Shown: positions 15,613-24,517 of the stretch, piece by piece
How positions within the stretch are numbered: the stretch's first letter is position 1
Layout: every line of letters begins with the position of its first letter
From: Acrocarpospora macrocephala
GTDB taxonomy: Bacteria; Actinomycetota; Actinomycetes; Streptosporangiales; Streptosporangiaceae
Length of the DNA: 64,000 nt
Assembly (NCBI RefSeq): GCF_009687865.1
Contig: NZ_BLAE01000024.1
Coordinates: 87,039 to 151,038, forward strand
Direction of reading: 5' to 3'
The notes under the pieces: generated by a model
Database searches by the model: none
Told to the model about the DNA's origin: nothing
The model's input: the letters and a program-made list of their open reading frames with translations, nothing else
Program-made: the position numbers and the translations under genes

Positions 15613-17193
15613 CTATTCGTCGAAGGTGGTGCCGCCGGCGTGGACCCGGGCGTTGGTCCCGACAGCCGACTGGTTCATGTCGATCTTGCCGCCCATGTGC
15701 ATGTTGAGCACACCCAGGTTGTTGATGATGCTCGCGGCCCCGCGCCGGAACGACACGGGATCGAGCCCCGCCGACGCCAGGAACTCCTCCGTCGCCGTGA
15801 GCAGCAGCCGTTCGATGATCTTCAAATGGTCCTGGATCAGGGTCTCGTCCAAGCGCGCGTCTGCCCACGGGACGCTCGCCCAGTCCTCCCGGACGCTGCG
15901 CCGCGTGCCTATTGTCCCCCCACGGCGGGGCATCAGCGTACGATCCCGTCCCGCCAGTAGCGCTCCGGCGACCAGGCCCGGCGCTTCCACCAGGCGCCAC
16001 ACCCCGGCCACCTGCCCGGGCAGCTCGCCCACCCCGCGCGCGACGGCCCGCACGATCGCCCCGGGCCCGTTCTCCGCGTACGCCTCGACCTGCTGGAACT
16101 CCGGGGGCGTACGGGTCAGCGCGCAGGTGACCAGTTCCAGGCTGAGCGAGCGCGCCTTGACCGTGGCCCGCAGGAACACCGTGACGACGACCTCCTCGGC
16201 CACGTGCGTCGTGATCTCCAGGAAGTGCCGCACCCGGCCGTACGGGTTGTCGACGACCCGGTCGATCTCCTCCTGGTCGGGCCGGAACCGCAGGAAGTCC
16301 CGGTCGCCGAGCACGTCCTCCTCGGCGACGTAGAGCCGGTCGTGGAGCTCGAAGCCGGGCATCTCGGCCAGGGGTTCCAGGACGTTCTTGAGCCGGGCGA
16401 CCAGCGCGGAGGCGCGCACGTGCGGGGTCTCGTCCGGCTGGGTCGCGTCGGCGCGCTTCAGCGGAACCCCCATCGCCCACCGGTGCACCAGCTTGCCGCT
16501 GCCCACGAAGAGCTTGTCGGCGCCGGTCCGCCGGTAGACGACGTAGGGGTACCGCTGCTGCCGGTCGATCTCGTGCAGGCGCGGGCCCCCGCGCCGCACC
16601 CGCATCGAGCCCGCCCAGTAGGTCTGGTTGAGCGCCTGCTGCCGCAGCCCGCCCGCGAGGCCCGCCACCACGGCCAGCAGGATCCCCATGCCGCCGGCCG
16701 TGCGCCCCAGCTCGCCAAGCGGCGTCTCCACGGCCTTGGCGACCGCCGGCGGGACGAGCGCGAACAGCAGGCAGCCGGTGACGCCGAGCCGCAGCAGCCG
16801 CGTCCGCCCCGGCGTCACCTCGCCGCGGCGCGGCCGATGGCGTTCCCGCGCCTTGACGGCCCCGCGGACCGTCAGCCGGGCCACGCCCCAGAAGCCGAGC
16901 CCGCCGGCCACGACGATCGCCGCCGGGGCGTTCCTGGCGAAGCACGCGGCCAGCAGGCCGAGCAGGGCGACCTGCTGGCCGGTGTCGAGCAGCCAGGCCC
17001 GCCAGGCGTGCCGTACGACCGGGACGAGGTCGAACCCGTAGGAGGGCGCGATCCGGTGCTTGCTGTCGTTGTGGACCTCGCGGAGGACATTCCTGCGGAA
17101 TTTCCCGTCGAGGTAGGTTCCCGCGCAGAGGTGGCGGGTGGTGGCGTCGAGCCGGAACGCGGTCAGGTCCCGGCCTGCCGGAGTGTGGGCCAT
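15613..17193 (-). CDS. Four-helix membrane protein with C-terminal GG-AVGT motif, unknown function
   Basis: A 526-aa protein I do not recognise as a named family. Hydrophobic segments lie at about 70-90, 92-110, 133-152 and 167-185; the last 340 residues look soluble. The C-terminus (501-526) reads GGKIDMNQSAVGTNARV and then HAGG, the same pattern as residues 15-36 of the nucleosidase encoded just downstream. The two genes form an operon whose start lies 17 bp from an NrtR-type operator. A membrane sensor or effector working with the nucleosidase is plausible, not shown. Confidence 0.7.
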   Translation of the reverse strand: MAHTPAGRDLTAFRLDATTRHLCAGTYLDGKFRRNVLREVHNDSKHRIAPSYGFDLVPVVRHAWRAWLLDTGQQVALLGLLAACFARNAPAAIVVAGGLGFWGVARLTVRGAVKARERHRPRRGEVTPGRTRLLRLGVTGCLLFALVPPAVAKAVETPLGELGRTAGGMGILLAVVAGLAGGLRQQALNQTYWAGSMRVRRGGPRLHEIDRQQRYPYVVYRRTGADKLFVGSGKLVHRWAMGVPLKRADATQPDETPHVRASALVARLKNVLEPLAEMPGFELHDRLYVAEEDVLGDRDFLRFRPDQEEIDRVVDNPYGRVRHFLEITTHVAEEVVVTVFLRATVKARSLSLELVTCALTRTPPEFQQVEAYAENGPGAIVRAVARGVGELPGQVAGVWRLVEAPGLVAGALLAGRDRTLMPRRGGTIGTRRSVREDWASVPWADARLDETLIQDHLKIIERLLLTATEEFLASAGLDPVSFRRGAASIINNLGVLNMHMGGKIDMNQSAVGTNARVHAGGTTFDE

Positions 17194-17210
17194 AGCGCCC
17201 CCCGCAGACT

Positions 17211-17233
17211 ATTAAGGTAAGGATGACCTTAAT
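17211..17233. promoter_or_regulatory. NrtR-type operator (GT-N7-AC palindrome)
   Basis: ATTAAGGT (17211-17218), a 7-nt spacer, and ACCTTAAT (17226-17233) form a perfect 8-bp palindrome with the GT-N7-AC core reported for NrtR sites. It lies 17 bp before the ATG of the 526-aa membrane protein gene (minus) and 46 bp before the nrtR-like gene (plus), so it could control both. The palindrome is seen directly; the pairing with the adjacent NrtR protein is inferred. Confidence 0.8.
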
Positions 17234-17279
17234 ACGAGGAAGGGCTTTTAGTCAATATGACGTTTAGTAGGGTGGGCAT

Positions 17280-18023
17280 GTGATCAGCAAGCCCGGGCAT
17301 GACCCGGAGGTGTCCCTGCTCGCTGTGACCGTGGACTTGGTGATCTTCACGGTCCGGGGGGATGAGCTGCACATCCTGGTCGTCGAGCGGGGGATCGAGC
17401 CATTCCAGGGGGCCATGGCGCTGCCTGGGGGATATGTGCGGCCGGGGGAGACACTCGATGAGGCCGCGGAGCGGGAGCTGCGCGAGGAGACCTCCCTCGA
17501 AGGGAGCGCTCTCCATCTGGAGCAGCTGCGTGCCTACAGCGAACCCGAACGCGACCCGCGCGGGCGCGTGATAACCGTTGCCTATCTGGCGCTCGGCCCG
17601 GACATGCCACCGCCGGTGGCGGGAACGGACGCGAGGGAGGCTGTCTGGGTGCCGGTCGCCTCGGTCCTCGGGGGAGGCACCGAACTCGCCTTCGACCATG
17701 CCACGATCCTGCGGGACGCGCTGGAGCACGCCAGATCGCAGCTGGAGCACACCACGGTCGCGGCCAAGTTCTGCCCCGAACCTTTCACGGTCGGCGAGCT
17801 GCGCCGGATCTACGAGGTGGTGTGGGGCTTCAAGCTCGACCCCAGCAACTTCCGCAGGAAGATGACACGCGCGGAGGCGTTTCTGGAACCCACCGGCGAG
17901 CAGCGGTTCCCCGACGTGGGCCGGCCGGCCGCGCTGTACCGGCGCGGCAGCGCGCGTTTCCTGGTCCCGCCGCTGCTGCGCACCGCCGCTTCGCGCGATG
18001 ACGCCCACGTCCACCCTGGGTGA
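17280..18023 (+). CDS. nrtR: NrtR-type Nudix-related transcriptional regulator
   Basis: A 247-aa protein with an N-terminal Nudix domain (about 10-145) and a C-terminal winged helix (about 165-235, FTVGELRRIYEVVWG and NFRRKMTRAEAFL). The Nudix box reads GGYVRPGETLDE and then RELREETSL, lacking the usual Gly near its end; NrtR proteins often bind ADP-ribose as a signal rather than hydrolyse it. Family members repress NAD-related genes and are released by ADP-ribose. No NAD biosynthesis gene is adjacent; instead the divergent operon encodes a nucleosidase and a membrane protein. The start is GTG 17280. Confidence 0.85.
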   Translation: MISKPGHDPEVSLLAVTVDLVIFTVRGDELHILVVERGIEPFQGAMALPGGYVRPGETLDEAAERELREETSLEGSALHLEQLRAYSEPERDPRGRVITVAYLALGPDMPPPVAGTDAREAVWVPVASVLGGGTELAFDHATILRDALEHARSQLEHTTVAAKFCPEPFTVGELRRIYEVVWGFKLDPSNFRRKMTRAEAFLEPTGEQRFPDVGRPAALYRRGSARFLVPPLLRTAASRDDAHVHPG

Positions 18024-18113
18024 CGGCCTGTTCGGGTTCGGTGACGCCTTGTGTTACGTTGACGCTGCATGCGCTCCCCCTGGTCGTTTGACGTTCGGGC
18101 GGGGGGAACTGCG

Positions 18114-20375
18114 ATGGCGCGGGTTGGCGCTGCGGGCGGGCTGGCGTTGTGCGGGGCGGTCGGCGGGCTGCTGGCGGCCGCGGTGGTGGTGCCGGTGGCG
18201 GTCGGGGCCGGTGTCGTCGGCAACGCCACGGCCGAGACGTTCACCGAGCTGCCACCGCCGCCCCGGGAGGAGCCGCTGCCCGAGCTCACCCGGATCCTGG
18301 ACAAGAACGGCACGAAGATCGCCCAGTTCTACTACCAGAACCGGAGATCCATCCCGATCGGCCAGGTGTCCCGGGCGATGCGCAACGCCATCATCGCCAT
18401 CGAGGACGCGCGCTTCTACGAGCACGCCGGGCTGGATGTCAAGGGCACCCTGCGCGCGCTGGTGGCCAACGCCCAGGCGGGCGGCATCAAGCAGGGCGGC
18501 AGCTCGCTGACCCAGCAGCTGGTGAAGAACATCCTGGTCAACCGGGCCGAGTCGGAGCGGGACCGGGATTCCGCCCGGGTGCAGAGCATCCGCCGCAAGC
18601 TCGCCGAGCTGCGCTACGCGCTGTCCCTGGAGAAGATCTACACCAAGGACGAGATCCTGGAGCGCTACCTGAACATCGCCTACTTCGGCGCGGGGGCGTT
18701 CGGCGTGCAGGCCGCCGCGCAGCGGTTCTTCGGGGTGGACGCCGCCCGGCTCACGCTCGTGCAGGGGGCGACGCTGGCGGGGGCGGTGCGCACGCCGTAC
18801 TGGACTGATCCGTCGATCGGGAAGGAGCAGCAGGCGAGGCTGCTGGAGCGGCGCAACCTGGTGCTGGAGCGGATGGAGCAGCTGCGCATGGCGTCGCCGC
18901 AGGAGGTGGCGCGGGCCAAGGCGGCGCCGCTCGGCCTGCGCATGCAGGCCGAGGGAGGCGGCTGCGGGGCGAGCCGATACCCGTACTTCTGCGCGTACGT
19001 CCAGGCGGAGATGCTGACCAGCCCCGCCTTCGGCTACACCGAGGCCGACCGGGAGCGGCGGCTGCAGCGCGGCGGCCTGACCCTGCGCACCACCCTCGAT
19101 CCGATCGCCCAGCAGGCCGCGGAGCGGGCCATCGCCGCCCGGGTCTCGCCCAAGGACACCGAGGTGGCCGCCGAGGCCATGATCCAGCCGGGCACCGGCC
19201 AGATCCGCGCGCTGGCCGCCAGCAAGCACTACGGCCGCAACCCCAGCCGGGCGACCAGCATCAACCTGCCCGCCGACCGGGAGCACGGCGGCGGCATGGG
19301 CTTCCAGGCCGGGTCCACCTTCAAGATCTTCACGCTGGCCACCGCGCTGGCCAAGGGCTGGCGGTTCGGGCAGGGGTTCAACACCCCAGGCGCGTACGTC
19401 CCCTCGCAGGGTTTCACCAACTGCGCCGGTGACAAGGTCAACGCCCCCAACGCCACGATCTACAACGCCAGCGGGGAGGGCCAGGGCGGGCCCTACAGCC
19501 TGGAGCTCGGCACCTGGAAGTCCTCCAACATCTTCTACATGATGCTGGAGCGGGACGTCGGCCTGTGCGACGTGGTGAAGACCGCGCGGGCGCTGGGCGT
19601 CAAGCGGGCCGACGGCGGGCCGCTGGCCGAGGTGCCCACGTTCACGCTCGGCGTCAACGAGATGGACCCGCTCACCGTGGCCGCGGCCTACGCCACGTTC
19701 GGCGCGCGCGGGCGCTACTGCCGCCCGATCGCGATCACCGAGATCATCGAGCGGGACGGGCGCAAGGTGAGCGTGCCGCCGAGCTGCTCGCAGGCGATCG
19801 AGAAGCCGGTGGCCGACGCGGTCAACCGGGTGCTGTCGGGGGTGTTCACCCAGGGCACCATGCGGGGCCAGTCCATCGGGCGGCCCGCCGCCGGGAAGAC
19901 CGGCACCAACAACAGCTACACCTCGGCCTGGTTCGCCGGGTACACGCCGGATCTGGCGGCGGCGGTGAGCGTGGGGGACATCCGGGGGTCGTACAAGTAT
20001 CCGCTGACCGGGGTGCAGATCGGGGACTCCTACTACGGCTCGGTGCAGGGGGCGTCGCTGCCGGGGCCGATCTGGGTGGACTCCATGCAGGAGGCGCTGC
20101 GCGAGACCGCCGCGACCGCCTTCGTGGCGCCGGACATGTGGCGGTTCGGCGGCGGCTACACGCCGGGGTTGAAGGAGCTCATCAAGGCCCAGGAGCGGAA
20201 GGAGCGCAGGCGGGAGCGCCGCGCCCGCGAACGCGAGGAATTCGGCGACTACCCGGGCTACGAGGATTACGGGGACTACTTCGACAACCCTGACCCCCGT
20301 GGCACCCCCGATAGCCGCGACACCCGTGGCAACCCCGACAACCGTGACGACGCCGGGAACGCCGGGCGCTGGTGA
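18114..20375 (+). CDS. Class A penicillin-binding protein (bifunctional glycosyltransferase/transpeptidase)
   Basis: A 753-aa membrane-anchored peptidoglycan synthase. One helix (about 5-35) is followed by a GT51 glycosyltransferase domain: IEDARFYEHAGLD with catalytic Glu, GGSSLTQQLVKN, RKLAELRYALSLEK, and ERYLNIAYFGAGAFG. The transpeptidase domain has GSTFKIFT (SxxK nucleophile), SSN and KTGTN (KTG box). The tail is highly charged (ERKERRRERRAREREE) then Asp/Tyr- and Asn/Arg-rich. ATG 18114 is chosen over ATG 18069 because GGGGGGA sits just upstream. It is a normal cell-wall gene with a perfect terminator right behind it. Confidence 0.93.
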   Translation: MARVGAAGGLALCGAVGGLLAAAVVVPVAVGAGVVGNATAETFTELPPPPREEPLPELTRILDKNGTKIAQFYYQNRRSIPIGQVSRAMRNAIIAIEDARFYEHAGLDVKGTLRALVANAQAGGIKQGGSSLTQQLVKNILVNRAESERDRDSARVQSIRRKLAELRYALSLEKIYTKDEILERYLNIAYFGAGAFGVQAAAQRFFGVDAARLTLVQGATLAGAVRTPYWTDPSIGKEQQARLLERRNLVLERMEQLRMASPQEVARAKAAPLGLRMQAEGGGCGASRYPYFCAYVQAEMLTSPAFGYTEADRERRLQRGGLTLRTTLDPIAQQAAERAIAARVSPKDTEVAAEAMIQPGTGQIRALAASKHYGRNPSRATSINLPADREHGGGMGFQAGSTFKIFTLATALAKGWRFGQGFNTPGAYVPSQGFTNCAGDKVNAPNATIYNASGEGQGGPYSLELGTWKSSNIFYMMLERDVGLCDVVKTARALGVKRADGGPLAEVPTFTLGVNEMDPLTVAAAYATFGARGRYCRPIAITEIIERDGRKVSVPPSCSQAIEKPVADAVNRVLSGVFTQGTMRGQSIGRPAAGKTGTNNSYTSAWFAGYTPDLAAAVSVGDIRGSYKYPLTGVQIGDSYYGSVQGASLPGPIWVDSMQEALRETAATAFVAPDMWRFGGGYTPGLKELIKAQERKERRRERRAREREEFGDYPGYEDYGDYFDNPDPRGTPDSRDTRGNPDNRDDAGNAGRW

Positions 20376-20378
20376 CAC

Positions 20379-20416
20379 GGGAACGGTCCGGCCACAGAAG
20401 CGGCCGGACCGTTCCC
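20379..20416. terminator. Perfect 15-bp stem-loop terminator
   Basis: GGGAACGGTCCGGCC (20379-20393), an 8-nt loop, and the exact reverse complement at 20402-20416. It lies 3 bp after the PBP stop and 4 bp before the end of convergent murA, so it serves both genes. Confidence 0.85.
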
Positions 20417-20420
20417 ATGG

Positions 20421-21722
20421 TCAGCCTCGGCGGATCTTCAGGCCGAGCGAGGTGAACTGCTCGAACGGGCGGTGGTAGCCGCGCTCGATGTGGTTGACGC
20501 CGCGCAGCGTCGAGGTCCCGTCGGCCACGGCCGCGGCCAGCACCGCCGAGAACCCGGCCCTGATGTCCGGCAGCGTCACGTCCGCGCCGCGCAGCTTGGA
20601 CACCCCGCGCACCACCGCCGAGTGTTTGGCGTTGGTGTCGTGGTAGCGGCAGGCGGGCCCGCCCAGGCACTGCGCGAACACCTCGATCTCGCAGCCCATC
20701 TTCTGCAGCGCCGGCACGTACACCAGGCGGTTCTCGAAGACCGTCTCGTGCAGCACCGACATGCCCTCGGCCCGGGTGAACAGCACCATCAGCGGCGTCT
20801 GCCAGTCGGTCATGAACCCGGGATGGGTGTCGGTCTGCACGGCCGCCGCGCGCAGCCCGTCGGGGGCGGAGGCGGTCAGCCAGTCGTCGGTGATGTCGAA
20901 CCGCGCCCCCATCCGGGCCAGCGTGGTGATCGCGGTCACCAGCCGGTCCTGCGGGCAGCCGTGCACCCGCACCTCGCCCCCGGTGACCAGGCCCGCGACC
21001 AGATACGAGAAGGCCTCGATCCGGTCCCCGGCCAGCCAGGTGGACGCGCCGCGCAGCCGCTCCACGCCCTCGATCACGATCCGCCGGTCCGGGCTGAGCT
21101 CGATCATCGCGCCCATGCGCTGCAGGAACAGCGCGAGCTCGACCACCTCGGGCTCCATCGCGGCGCCCTTGATGACCGTCTTGCCCTCGGCCAGCACGGC
21201 CGTCATCAGGATCGTCTCGGTGGCGCCGACGCTCGGATACGGCAGCGTGATCCGGGTGCCGTGCAGCCGGGTCGCCTTCGCGGTGATGCCGTTCTCGTCC
21301 TCGATGATCTCCGCGCCCATCGAGCGCAGCGCTTCCAGGTGGAAGTTGACCGGCCGCCGCCCGATCGGGTCGCCGCCCACCATCGGGACGAACGCCTCAC
21401 CCGCCAGGTGCAGCAGCGGGCCCAGCATGAGGATCGGGATGCGGTTGAGCCCCGTGTACTTCTCCGGCACCCGGGGACGGATCTCCGGGCCCTGCTCGAT
21501 GGTGATCTCCCCGTCGCTGATCTCCACGTGGATGCCGAGGGCTTCCAGCATGGCGGCCGTGAGGCCGACCTCGCCGACCTCGGGAGCGTTGTGCAGCGTG
21601 CTCGGGCCGGTGCCCAGCATCGCCGCGACCATGTGCTTGGAAACCGCGTTCTTGGACCCTCGGACCTCGACGTCCCCCCGTAGCGGGCCGGAGGGTTCGA
21701 TATGCCACGCCTCATCGTTCAC
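20421..21722 (-). CDS. murA: UDP-GlcNAc 1-carboxyvinyltransferase, Asp-type active site
   Basis: A 433-aa EPSP-synthase-fold enzyme that transfers enolpyruvate to UDP-GlcNAc, the first committed step of peptidoglycan synthesis. RGSKNAVSKHMVAAML gives the substrate-binding Lys/Asn box. In the flexible loop the sequence is GGDPIGRRPV: the catalytic Cys of E. coli MurA (Cys115) is replaced by Asp118. This replacement is known in M. tuberculosis and Chlamydia and makes the enzyme insensitive to fosfomycin. The start is GTG 21722. It is convergent with the class A PBP gene. Confidence 0.9.
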   Translation of the reverse strand: MNDEAWHIEPSGPLRGDVEVRGSKNAVSKHMVAAMLGTGPSTLHNAPEVGEVGLTAAMLEALGIHVEISDGEITIEQGPEIRPRVPEKYTGLNRIPILMLGPLLHLAGEAFVPMVGGDPIGRRPVNFHLEALRSMGAEIIEDENGITAKATRLHGTRITLPYPSVGATETILMTAVLAEGKTVIKGAAMEPEVVELALFLQRMGAMIELSPDRRIVIEGVERLRGASTWLAGDRIEAFSYLVAGLVTGGEVRVHGCPQDRLVTAITTLARMGARFDITDDWLTASAPDGLRAAAVQTDTHPGFMTDWQTPLMVLFTRAEGMSVLHETVFENRLVYVPALQKMGCEIEVFAQCLGGPACRYHDTNAKHSAVVRGVSKLRGADVTLPDIRAGFSAVLAAAVADGTSTLRGVNHIERGYHRPFEQFTSLGLKIRRG

Positions 21723-21800
21723 GGAGCAATGCTAACGGCGGGCGGACCCGGCGGGGCTGCACGGAAGATGACGCGTTGCGGGCTCTGTACTATCGGGACG

Positions 21801-22280
21801 GTGCGGCAGTTCAAGTACTTCGCGGGAACCGTCCTCGTGCTGGCGGTTCTGGGGGCGGGCGCGGGGCTCGCGTGGTCGGCGCTGGCGCCGCGCACCCGGT
21901 ACGCGCTCGTCGAGGGCCGGTGGCTGCTCGCCGACCCGAACACCCAGACGCTGATCGCCGCCGACGGCTGGTTCGCGCTCATCGCCGCCGCGTTCGGCCT
22001 GATCTGCGGCCTGGTCGCGTACCGCTTCGCGGGCGATCACGCCATCGCCTCGGTGGCCGGTCTGGGCGTGGGCGGGATCGCCGGCGGCCTGGTCGCCTAC
22101 CTGATCGGCTCCTCCACGGGCGGCGAGATCGTGCAGGCCGCCGCGGCGGGCGGGTTCGCCACCCAGGACCGGCTGGGGCTGACCGCCTTCGGGGTGCTGA
22201 TGTTCTGGCCGGTGGTGGCCGCGGGCACGTTCTGGGCGCTGGAGTTCGCGATCACCTACCGGGAACGCCGGGAGTCGTGA
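21801..22280 (+). CDS. DUF2567-type small membrane protein
   Basis: A 159-aa protein with four predicted helices separated by short loops; a W-LLADPN-QTLIAADGW segment in the first extracellular loop is typical of this actinobacterial family. The function is unknown. GTG 21801 (VRQFKYFAG) places the first helix correctly; a TACTAT box ends 7 nt upstream, so the mRNA may be leaderless. The last 29 bp overlap the end of the convergent amidase gene. An upstream ATG at 21768 is possible but has no ribosome-binding site. Confidence 0.7.
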   Translation: MRQFKYFAGTVLVLAVLGAGAGLAWSALAPRTRYALVEGRWLLADPNTQTLIAADGWFALIAAAFGLICGLVAYRFAGDHAIASVAGLGVGGIAGGLVAYLIGSSTGGEIVQAAAAGGFATQDRLGLTAFGVLMFWPVVAAGTFWALEFAITYRERRES

Positions 22281-23643
22281 CCCGGCCGAATCCGGTGGCC
22301 CGCTCGAACGCGTGGCCGAGGCGCAGCACGTCCAGGTCGGCCCACGGGCGGCCGATGATCTGCACGCCGACCGGCAGGCCCGCCGGGGTGAAGCCGCAGG
22401 GCACCGAGAGCGCGGGCCCGCCGAGCACGCTGATCCAGTAGCAGGAGCGCATCCAGGCCAGGTAGTCCGGCATCCGCTGCCCGTTGATCTCCGTGACGTA
22501 CGGCTGCCCGACCGGGAACGGCGGGACCTGGCTGACCGGGGCCACCAGGAAGTCGTACCGGTCGAAGAAGGCGTTCATGCGGTGGTACAGGGCGGTGCGC
22601 AGGCGTTCGGCCCTGGCCAGGTCCGCGCCGGTGACCTCGCGGCCCTGCTCGACGTTCCACGCCACGTTCGGGCCGACGCCCGCCAGGTCGCCGAAGTTGA
22701 GCGCGTAGAACCAGGAGCGGTAGGTCCGGAACGCGTCCTCGGCGCCGTCCAGGTCCGGGTCGGCGTGCTCGACGGTGGCGCCCAGGCCGGTCAGCACGCC
22801 GACCGCGTCCGCCGTCACCCTGGCCGTCTCGGTGTCGACGAGCAGGCCGCCCAGGTCCGGGCTGAACGCGATCCTGGTCCCGGTGAAGTCGCGGTCCAGG
22901 GAGGCGGCGAAGACCTCCCCGCCTTCTCGGACGGCGAGCGGGGAGACCGGGTCGAAGCCCGCGATGGCGGTCATGAACAAGGCCACGTCGGCGACCGTGC
23001 GGGCCATCGGCCCGGAGACCCCCAGCGAGTACCAGGCGGCCGTGGCCGACTTCGTTGGCACCCGGCCGGGAGTCGGGCGGAGGCCGACGATGTTGCAGAA
23101 GGAGGCCGGGTTGCGCAGCGAGCCGCCCATGTCGGAGCCGTCGGCCAGCGCCAGCATGCCGGTGGCCAGCGCGGCGGCGGCGCCTCCGCTGCTGCCCCCG
23201 GCGGACTTGCCCAGATCGTACGGATTGCGGGTGGCCCCGAAGACCTCGTTGACGGTGTGCGACCCGGTCCCGAACTCGGGCGTGTTGGTCTTGCCCAGCA
23301 TCACCCCGCCGGCCGCCCGCACCCGCGTCACCAGCAGGTCGTCTTCCGCCGGCACGTGATCGGCGAACACCCGCGAGCCGTAGGTGGTGCGCACCCCCGC
23401 CGTGTCCACCAGGTCCTTGTGCCCGACCGGAAGCCCGTGCAGCGGCCCCCGCCAGGGCCCCGCGTCCAGCTCGGCCGCCTGCTTGAGCGCCTGATCGGCG
23501 ACCACCGTGACGATCGCGTTGACCGCCGGATTCACCGCCTCGATCCGCCGCAGATGCGCCTCGGTCACCTCGGCCGCGCTCACCTGCCTGCCGCGCAGCA
23601 GCTCCGACAACTCCACCGCGGACGCCTCGTGCAACGTGCTCAT
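22252..23643 (-). CDS. Amidase-signature family hydrolase
   Basis: A 463-aa cytosolic amidase. The Ser-cisSer-Lys triad is visible: Lys76 in GHKDLVD, the cis-Ser in SAGGSSGGAAAAL (about 151-152) and the nucleophile Ser175 in DMGGSLR. The length and the C-terminal GFTPAGLPVGVQIIGRPWAD match stand-alone amidases rather than GatA, and no gatBC is nearby. The substrate cannot be assigned. It overlaps the convergent DUF2567 gene by 29 bp and is divergent from the SEC-C gene with 31 bp between starts. Confidence 0.88.
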   Translation of the reverse strand: MSTLHEASAVELSELLRGRQVSAAEVTEAHLRRIEAVNPAVNAIVTVVADQALKQAAELDAGPWRGPLHGLPVGHKDLVDTAGVRTTYGSRVFADHVPAEDDLLVTRVRAAGGVMLGKTNTPEFGTGSHTVNEVFGATRNPYDLGKSAGGSSGGAAAALATGMLALADGSDMGGSLRNPASFCNIVGLRPTPGRVPTKSATAAWYSLGVSGPMARTVADVALFMTAIAGFDPVSPLAVREGGEVFAASLDRDFTGTRIAFSPDLGGLLVDTETARVTADAVGVLTGLGATVEHADPDLDGAEDAFRTYRSWFYALNFGDLAGVGPNVAWNVEQGREVTGADLARAERLRTALYHRMNAFFDRYDFLVAPVSQVPPFPVGQPYVTEINGQRMPDYLAWMRSCYWISVLGGPALSVPCGFTPAGLPVGVQIIGRPWADLDVLRLGHAFERATGFGRVTTPGVPGR

Positions 23644-23674
23644 CCGCCCATAGTGCCAGGGGTAGTGTGCTCTC

Positions 23675-24517
23675 GTGCTTCCCGACCATCTCTTCCAGCC
23701 GCTCGACCTGGACCGGGCCCTCGACCGGGCGTACGACCGGGGGGAGGAGCGGGCCGCCTGGGACTTGCTGGCCGACGCGCTGCTGGACCCGAGGGCGCGC
23801 GGCGACGCGGGCCTGCGCGCCTACGTCGAGGTGCTCGTCGACGAGTACACGCTGGACGGCTGGGAGCGCGACACCCTCGCGGTGCTGGGCGAGCTCGCCG
23901 ACGCCGAGCCCGGGTTGCGCGGGGAGCTGCGGCTGCCGATGGCGGAACTGCACGCGCAGCTCGGCGAGGAGGAGACGGCGCTGCGGTTGCTGCGGGCCCG
24001 GCAGCGGGAGATGGCTGCGCTTCCGGAGGCGGAGCGGGACGAGGAGTTCTATCCGGCGGCGGCCATGGTCGCCGGGGCCGCCGATCCGCGGTTCGCCCGG
24101 GCGCTTCTGGACGAGGGGCTGGCCCTGGCGATGGGCCTGCGCCGCCCGGAGGCGACCGTGCGCTACCTGAGCCTGCTGCGCAACCGGTTCGGGGGCGCGC
24201 AGGATCCGGCCGTCGCGGCCTATCTGGCCGGGTCGGCCGAACCGGAGCCGGAACTGCCGCGGCCGGTCCAGCCGGAGATGCCGCGTAAGCCCACGGTGCG
24301 GATGCCGTATCCGCCCGGGGCGGACCTCAAGGCGCTGGAGAAGGGCTTCCGGGAGGCCGACCTGGAGGCGCGGGTGGCCGTGGTCAGGATCGCCACGGGT
24401 GGTTCCGTGGCGGAGGCCGATCCGGCCGGTGACATCGCCTGGCCGCCCGGGCGCAACGATCCCTGCTGGTGCGGGAGCGGGCGCAAGTACAAGAAATGCT
24501 GCGGGTCGCCCGTCTAG
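23675..24517 (+). CDS. SEC-C motif protein
   Basis: A 280-aa protein. The bulk is helical and repeat-like (about 10-180), and the C-terminus carries a SEC-C zinc motif, NDPCWCGSGRKYKKCC, as in SecA and in many small adaptor proteins. It may bind nucleic acid or a protein partner through the motif; its role is unknown. The start is GTG 23675. Its stop codon TAG and that of convergent ybaK share the four bases CTAG. Confidence 0.75.
   Translation: MLPDHLFQPLDLDRALDRAYDRGEERAAWDLLADALLDPRARGDAGLRAYVEVLVDEYTLDGWERDTLAVLGELADAEPGLRGELRLPMAELHAQLGEEETALRLLRARQREMAALPEAERDEEFYPAAAMVAGAADPRFARALLDEGLALAMGLRRPEATVRYLSLLRNRFGGAQDPAVAAYLAGSAEPEPELPRPVQPEMPRKPTVRMPYPPGADLKALEKGFREADLEARVAVVRIATGGSVAEADPAGDIAWPPGRNDPCWCGSGRKYKKCCGSPV

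Noticed and set aside
18054-20378. 774-aa open frame antisense to the class A PBP gene
   Set aside because: A product of GC-rich codon bias; no ribosome-binding site, no recognisable domain, and the plus-strand gene has full catalytic motifs. The same applies to long antisense frames at 25201-27753, 43076-45691 and 50116-52698.
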